Part shown: positions 60,132-64,000 of the stretch, one piece after another | Layout of the letters: each line of letters opens with the position of its first letter | Numbering within the stretch: the first letter of the stretch is position 1 | Assembly (NCBI RefSeq): GCF_042432905.1 | Contig: NZ_JBHLWI010000008.1 | Location: 49,534-113,533, forward strand | DNA length: 64,000 bases | Direction of reading: 5' to 3' | DNA from: Fontibacter flavus | GTDB lineage: Bacteria > Bacteroidota > Bacteroidia > Cytophagales > Cyclobacteriaceae | Position numbers and translations under genes: made by a program | The notes under the pieces: model-generated | Seen by the model: only the letters and a program-made list of their open reading frames with translations | What the model was told of the DNA's origin: nothing | Database searches by the model: none

Positions 60132-60911
60132 ATGTTTCTAGCCATTGATGTGGGCAATTCCAATATTGTCTTTGGTTTTTATGATGAAAGACGCCAAGCT
60201 TGGACGCACGAACTTCGTGTCCATACCAGCAGGGAGTTGACTGTATTGCAATTGGAAAAGGAAGTGCATTTGTATTTTTTGGAAAATGGCATCAAATCCG
60301 ATGAAATTACCCATGTCGGGATTTCTTCCGTGGTACCTGAAATCAACCACATCATCCAGCAGTTTTGTAAGGAATACCTGGAAAAAATCTGTTACCTGAT
60401 AGAAGGGAAAAGTTATGCCACTTTAAAGGTGAGTACAGCAAGACCCAATGAAATCGGCTCTGACCTCATGTGCAATGTTGCTGCTGCCTATGAACGCTTC
60501 CAAACAGCCTGTATTATCGTTGATTTTGGCACAGCCCTTACCTTTACGGTAGTTGGTGAGGATGGCAAAATCCTTGGTGTGAATATTGTGCCGGGACTGA
60601 AAACTGCCATCAAGTCCCTTTTTTCAAATACTTCCAAATTACCTGAAGTGGAGTTGAAAATGCCGAAATCCGTCTTGGGCAAAAGCACTTCTCATTCCAT
60701 TCAGGCGGGAATACTATATGGGTACACCGGACTGGTCAAAGGCATGTTGGATACCATCCAAAAAGAACTTGGCCATCAGTGCAGAGTGATCGCCACTGGT
60801 GGTCTCTCTTCTATTTTGACCACCTTACAGGATGAATTTGAAGTGGTGGACCGAAACCTGACATTGGAAGGCGTTAAGCTGATCACTTTGGCTAATCAGC
60901 CTTCAAACTGA
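60132..60911 (+). CDS. coaX: Type III pantothenate kinase (canonical type), second copy
   Basis: A 259-residue pantothenate kinase of the CoaX fold. Motifs: FLAIDVGNSNIVFGFYDERR, ARPNEIGSDLMCNVAAAY, CIIVDFGTALTFTVVGED, GVNIVPGLKTAIKSLFSN and the closing VIATGGLSSILTTLQ. The commonly seen Asp-Arg after the Gly-(Ser/Ala) is Asp-Leu here, a substitution also present in some family members. The first coaX is at 26084 and is clearly different, so the genome seems to carry two pantothenate kinases. The end overlaps the convergent M23 peptidase gene by 16 bases. Confidence 0.88.
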   Translation: MFLAIDVGNSNIVFGFYDERRQAWTHELRVHTSRELTVLQLEKEVHLYFLENGIKSDEITHVGISSVVPEINHIIQQFCKEYLEKICYLIEGKSYATLKVSTARPNEIGSDLMCNVAAAYERFQTACIIVDFGTALTFTVVGEDGKILGVNIVPGLKTAIKSLFSNTSKLPEVELKMPKSVLGKSTSHSIQAGILYGYTGLVKGMLDTIQKELGHQCRVIATGGLSSILTTLQDEFEVVDRNLTLEGVKLITLANQPSN

Positions 60912-61579
60912 AGCAGAATATTGGGATCTGGGCAGATGGCTTTGTATTTTTCAACCTCTCGGTGGGAACAAACTCCGGGAAAATCTCCCCAATTATCCAT
61001 CATATCCCACATCAACTGAAAGTGCAGATGAGGAGGCCAATCGCCGTTTTCAGGAAAAGGTCCTAAATGACAAAGCAAGTCCCCAGCTTTAAACTCCTTT
61101 CCGACTGACACCCCTTCCAAATCTTGCAGCGCAAGGTGTCCGTAAAGGCTGTAAAGGGTGACTCCTTTAATTTGGTGGGAAAGTATGATAGTGGCGCCAT
61201 AGTTACCAAATCCTTCATTGTTTTGGAAACTGTGGATTTTTCCATCCAATGGGGCATAAACAGGAGCAAAAGCATCTGTCCAGATATCCACTCCCAGATG
61301 GATGTCTCGGAAATCCTCTTTTTCCGTTACAAAAACCTCACTTCTGCTGTAAATGGCCCTTTGCTCGAAATATCCTCCGATACCATATTTTTTTCCGGCA
61401 TCTCGGAGCTGACCGAATACAAAATCATTGAACTTTTCAGTACTCGAAAGGTCAACCTTTGGCAATTCAGCATTGGAAGGGGAAAAATCCAGGGAAAACG
61501 TATTCTGACTATCCAGTCTTTCACCCATGACAGGGAAGATTTCTTCTCCAGAAAGCAAGTTTGAGAGGCTAATTTTCAT
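60896..61579 (-). CDS. M23 (LytM-type) peptidase
   Basis: A 227-residue metallopeptidase starting at ATG 61577-61579. The M23 core is HLGVDIWTDAFAPVYAPLDG and, later, SLYGHLALQDLEG and PPHLHFQLMWDMMDNWGDFP; the metal-binding His and Asp residues of HxxxD and HxH are present. There is no signal peptide and the N-terminus lacks coiled coil, so export is unclear; a murein hydrolase or a non-murein M23 role is possible. It is divergent from the PLP enzyme gene (55 bases) and overlaps coaX at its 3' end. Confidence 0.83.
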   Translation of the reverse strand: MKISLSNLLSGEEIFPVMGERLDSQNTFSLDFSPSNAELPKVDLSSTEKFNDFVFGQLRDAGKKYGIGGYFEQRAIYSRSEVFVTEKEDFRDIHLGVDIWTDAFAPVYAPLDGKIHSFQNNEGFGNYGATIILSHQIKGVTLYSLYGHLALQDLEGVSVGKEFKAGDLLCHLGPFPENGDWPPHLHFQLMWDMMDNWGDFPGVCSHREVEKYKAICPDPNILLQFEG

Positions 61580-61634
61580 AGCTTGCAAGATAAATATTTT
61601 GTCAGTTTTAAAGGCTTCCCCTATCTTTATTTCC

Positions 61635-62591
61635 ATGAACAATGACATGAAATTTCCTTCTTTAGAAGATATCAAAGCTGCCCATCAGCGCATACAACCC
61701 TTTATTCACAGGACACCCATCCTCAGTTCGGAAGCTATCAATCAGATTGCCGGTTGTGAAGTTTTCTTTAAGTGTGAAAATTTCCAGAAAGTAGGTGCTT
61801 TCAAAGCTAGAGGAGCAGCCAATGCGGTGGCAAAATTGACGGAAGAGCAGAAGAAGAATGGCGTGGCAACACATTCCAGTGGCAACCATGCTGCTGCCTT
61901 GGCAAGGGCGGCAACAGTCGCTGGTATCAAATCCTATATCGTGATGCCTTCCAATGCCCCTGAAATCAAAAAGAAAGCAGTAAAAGGCTACGGAGGGGAA
62001 ATCATCGAATGTGAACCCAATTTACAGGCAAGAGAAACTACCCTTCAGGAAGTAGTGGACAGGACCGGTGCTACTTTTATTCCTCCCTATGATTATATGG
62101 ATGTCATAGAAGGACAGGCTACCTGCGCGCTGGAAATGTGGGAAGAAGGAATTCCATTTGACACTGTCATGGCTCCTGTCGGCGGGGGAGGTCTTTTGGG
62201 TGGAACTGCCTTGACCACCAAATATATTTCCCCCAACACCAAAGTGATTGCCGGTGAACCCACAGGGGCAGATGATGCTTACCGCTCATTTCATGCCAAG
62301 CAACTCATCCCTATGGTCGGTCCAAAAACTATTGCGGATGGCCTCTTGACTTCTTTGGGCAACATCAATTTCGCAATTATCATGGACTATGTGGATGATA
62401 TACTTACAGTAAGTGATGAGGAAATCATAGAGGCGATGCGGTTGATCTATGAGCGAATGAAAATTGTCATCGAACCCTCTTGTGCGGTACCTCTTGCGGC
62501 TTTATTGAAAAACAAGGAAAGATTTAAAGGCCAAAAAGTGGGGATTATCCTTTCGGGAGGAAATGTGGATTTGGGGAAACTGCCATTTTAA
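61635..62591 (+). CDS. PLP-dependent threonine dehydratase / serine racemase-like enzyme
   Basis: A 318-residue fold-type II PLP enzyme. PLP Lys in FKARGAANAVAKL (the SFKxRGA site with Ala-Phe preceding), VATHSSGNHAAALARAATVA, PVGGGGLLGGTALTTKYI (phosphate clamp) and the late EPSCAVPLAALL. It lacks an ACT domain, so it is a catabolic or racemase-type enzyme, not the biosynthetic IlvA. Start ATG 61635 chosen over the longer N-terminus which has no family match. It converges with the MAT gene and their stop codons share a TTAA. Confidence 0.87.
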   Translation: MNNDMKFPSLEDIKAAHQRIQPFIHRTPILSSEAINQIAGCEVFFKCENFQKVGAFKARGAANAVAKLTEEQKKNGVATHSSGNHAAALARAATVAGIKSYIVMPSNAPEIKKKAVKGYGGEIIECEPNLQARETTLQEVVDRTGATFIPPYDYMDVIEGQATCALEMWEEGIPFDTVMAPVGGGGLLGGTALTTKYISPNTKVIAGEPTGADDAYRSFHAKQLIPMVGPKTIADGLLTSLGNINFAIIMDYVDDILTVSDEEIIEAMRLIYERMKIVIEPSCAVPLAALLKNKERFKGQKVGIILSGGNVDLGKLPF

Positions 62592-63760
62592 GAAGGGAAG
62601 AGTAACTTTTCCCAGATTTGTGGTATTTCAAGGAGTTTACCACTTGCAAAGGAACGTACTTCATCCTCTGAGGCTTCTGCATTTTTGAGCCGGATTTCCA
62701 GTAAAGTAGGTTCTGTGATGGGCTTGCCTATTTGGGAGACTATAAAAACCTCAGCTTCCTCTGCAAATCCTTGCAAGCAAATGGCTTTACTCAATTCATT
62801 GGCCCAAAGGTTATAAATCTTACCCACATGGGAAATGGGGTTCTTGCCTGCAGTAGCTTCCAAACTCATTGGCCGATAAGGAGTAATCAGCCCATTGGCC
62901 CGGTTGCCCCTGCCAACCTGACCATCGTCCCCATTTTCCGCACTGCAACCTGTCACTGTAAGGTAAATACTTTCCTTTTGATAATCATCGGCTGTATTGA
63001 TAAAGATACAGGAGGCATCTATAAATACATGATTCGCAACAAAAGCCTTTATTTCCTCGATCTTGCTTTTATACTCGGCAAGGTTTGCAAGGTGACGGTC
63101 CACCATCGCAATTGCGAGTGTAAAAAGGAATTGCCCTTCTTTGTACACCCCCATAATTTTGGTATCTTCTCCGATGCAGGGGAACTGGGAAAGGGTTGTT
63201 GGCTCCCTGAGCAGTTGGTCAATTTCAAGTACCTTTTTTTCAAGGGCAGAAAATGGATAAAACCCCACGCCAAAAGAAGTATCATTGGAAAGTGGCACCT
63301 CCCCCAGACCGAAGCGTTGAAATAATTCCACCAAATCCTGACTACCGCTCCTGATTTTGGGAATGATCCGGATATCATTGACCACATCCACATATCGCAG
63401 GTGCTCTTTTAACCAATTTTTTGCTGTACGGATGGCAATTTCCTCAACAGGGACAAACTTATCGCCGACCTGGGAAGTGGCCCTTCCGGCTATGTAAAGC
63501 TCTATGGGATGTCTCATTTTGCCGCCAGCATAATACGGTTCCGAACTGCCACCCACCAACAAAGCCTTGTCCACATTGTGGTGAAGAATACTCCCAAAAT
63601 GTTCCAGATAATAGCGGGAAAGTGCTCTGGAAACCGCTTCCGCAATCTCATCGCAAATGGTGTCGGGATGGCCTATGCCTTTTCTTTCAACAATTTCAAA
63701 GTCTCTCTTAGAGCCTCCCGGAAGCTGTTGTATAAAAATATTTGACTTGGAAAGGCTCAT
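62588..63760 (-). CDS. S-adenosylmethionine synthetase, archaeal type
   Basis: A 390-residue methionine adenosyltransferase. ATG at 63758-63760 is preferred over the TTG at 63775. Motifs: VERKGIGHPDTICDEIAEAV, ALLVGGSSEPYYAGGKMRHP, and the long conserved block SAENGDDGQVGRGNRANGLI and SLEATAGKNPISHVGKIYNL. These are signatures of the archaeal MAT family (PF01941), not bacterial MetK. It makes S-adenosylmethionine from methionine and ATP. Such genes are scattered among bacteria and are thought to have been acquired by transfer. It shares its stop with the convergent PLP enzyme. Confidence 0.93.
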   Translation of the reverse strand: MSLSKSNIFIQQLPGGSKRDFEIVERKGIGHPDTICDEIAEAVSRALSRYYLEHFGSILHHNVDKALLVGGSSEPYYAGGKMRHPIELYIAGRATSQVGDKFVPVEEIAIRTAKNWLKEHLRYVDVVNDIRIIPKIRSGSQDLVELFQRFGLGEVPLSNDTSFGVGFYPFSALEKKVLEIDQLLREPTTLSQFPCIGEDTKIMGVYKEGQFLFTLAIAMVDRHLANLAEYKSKIEEIKAFVANHVFIDASCIFINTADDYQKESIYLTVTGCSAENGDDGQVGRGNRANGLITPYRPMSLEATAGKNPISHVGKIYNLWANELSKAICLQGFAEEAEVFIVSQIGKPITEPTLLEIRLKNAEASEDEVRSFASGKLLEIPQIWEKLLFPS

Positions 63761-63813
63761 AGTTAAAAGTAACAAATTCTATCGTGAATGACAGCCACTA
63801 GCCGCAAAAATAA

Positions 63814-63843
63814 GAAAGGGATCCCTATCAAAAGATCCCTTTC
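63814..63843. terminator. Bidirectional terminator upstream of MAT
   Basis: GAAAGGGATC (63814-63823) pairs perfectly with GATCCCTTTC (63834-63843); T-rich sequence follows on the minus strand (CTTATTTTTG). It ends the partial minus-strand gene at 63903 and isolates the MAT unit. Confidence 0.75.
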
Positions 63844-63902
63844 CGAAAATTGTAATTGAAGGAACAGGAAACCGTCCTGACTTCCGCACTGGGACACCCA
63901 GA

Positions 63903-64000
63903 TTAAAATCCGAATATTTCTTGTACTGATTTTTGTTCTTCGGTTAGGATTATTGTTTTCTTGATGACTTCATTGTTTGGGGTGATCAAACTTAATTCAT
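63903..64000 (-). CDS. Unidentified protein, C-terminal fragment
   Basis: A minus-strand frame is open from the window edge to the stop at 63903-63905 and encodes at least 31 residues, ending LITPNNEVIKKTIILTEEQK and SVQEIFGF. It has the composition of a real protein and is followed by a terminator, so it is very likely the end of a gene that begins outside the window. No family can be assigned from this part. Confidence 0.45.
   Translation of the reverse strand, partial: ELSLITPNNEVIKKTIILTEEQKSVQEIFGF

Noticed and set aside
61527..61634. Longer start of the PLP enzyme at 61527
   Set aside because: The added 36 residues have no family match and would overlap the start of the divergent M23 gene.

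Overview
The window is chromosomal DNA from a member of the Bacteroidota, most likely a Cytophagales/Cyclobacteriaceae-type marine or aquatic bacterium (Algoriphagus-like; the genus is inferred). Pointers are three SusC-like TonB-dependent receptors with carboxypeptidase-regulatory N-termini, LytS/LytTR two-component genes, five cargo proteins with type IX secretion C-terminal domains, a Rho factor with a long charged insertion, a COG4105-free but TPR-rich envelope gene set, and AT-rich intergenic DNA full of short palindromic repeats. I see no rRNA, tRNA, CRISPR array, phage or intact insertion sequence.

Layout. 1-3 kb: 3' end of a probable M14 carboxypeptidase, a repeat-laden spacer and a TolB-propeller protein. 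3.2-8.8 kb: a co-directional set of TonB receptor, TPR protein, DUF2306 membrane protein, small lipoprotein, LytS-type kinase and LytTR regulator. 9.1-11.8 kb: a second TonB receptor with a small His-rich membrane protein. 12-19 kb: small hypotheticals, AEC transporter, giant AsmA-like protein, inositol monophosphatase, rsmI, pterin carbinolamine dehydratase and DUF493. 19-27 kb: an envelope cluster on the minus strand (coaX, outer-membrane protein, TPR protein, lptC, small membrane protein, CNNM/CBS protein, PpiD-like chaperone). 27-36 kb: anmK, a Glu/Leu dehydrogenase, an NhaD antiporter, prolyl oligopeptidase, an NTF2-like protein and a lipoprotein subtilase.

36.5-45.6 kb: five paralogous type IX cargo proteins that share their C-terminal modules while the N-terminal halves differ; AT-rich spacers lie between them. 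46-53.9 kb: rho, an M16 peptidase, pnuC plus a NadR-like kinase, and a front-end-like fatty acid desaturase. 54.4-57 kb: a TPP riboswitch in front of the third TonB receptor, suggesting a thiamine (or precursor) receptor. 57-64 kb: two unknown proteins, an SDR with a small coupled ORF, a GNAT acetyltransferase, a second coaX, an M23 peptidase, a threonine-dehydratase-like PLP enzyme, an archaeal-type S-adenosylmethionine synthetase, and the end of an unidentified gene.

Most interesting points: the type IX paralog cluster with apparent gene conversion, the archaeal-type MAT, two different type III pantothenate kinases 33 kb apart, the riboswitch-controlled receptor close to PnuC/NadR-like genes, an rsmI tail that looks built from an intergenic repeat, and at least one dispersed repeat family with five copies in the same orientation. 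No gene cassette stands out as a clear new defence or biosynthetic system; the T9SS cluster is the best candidate for something undescribed.
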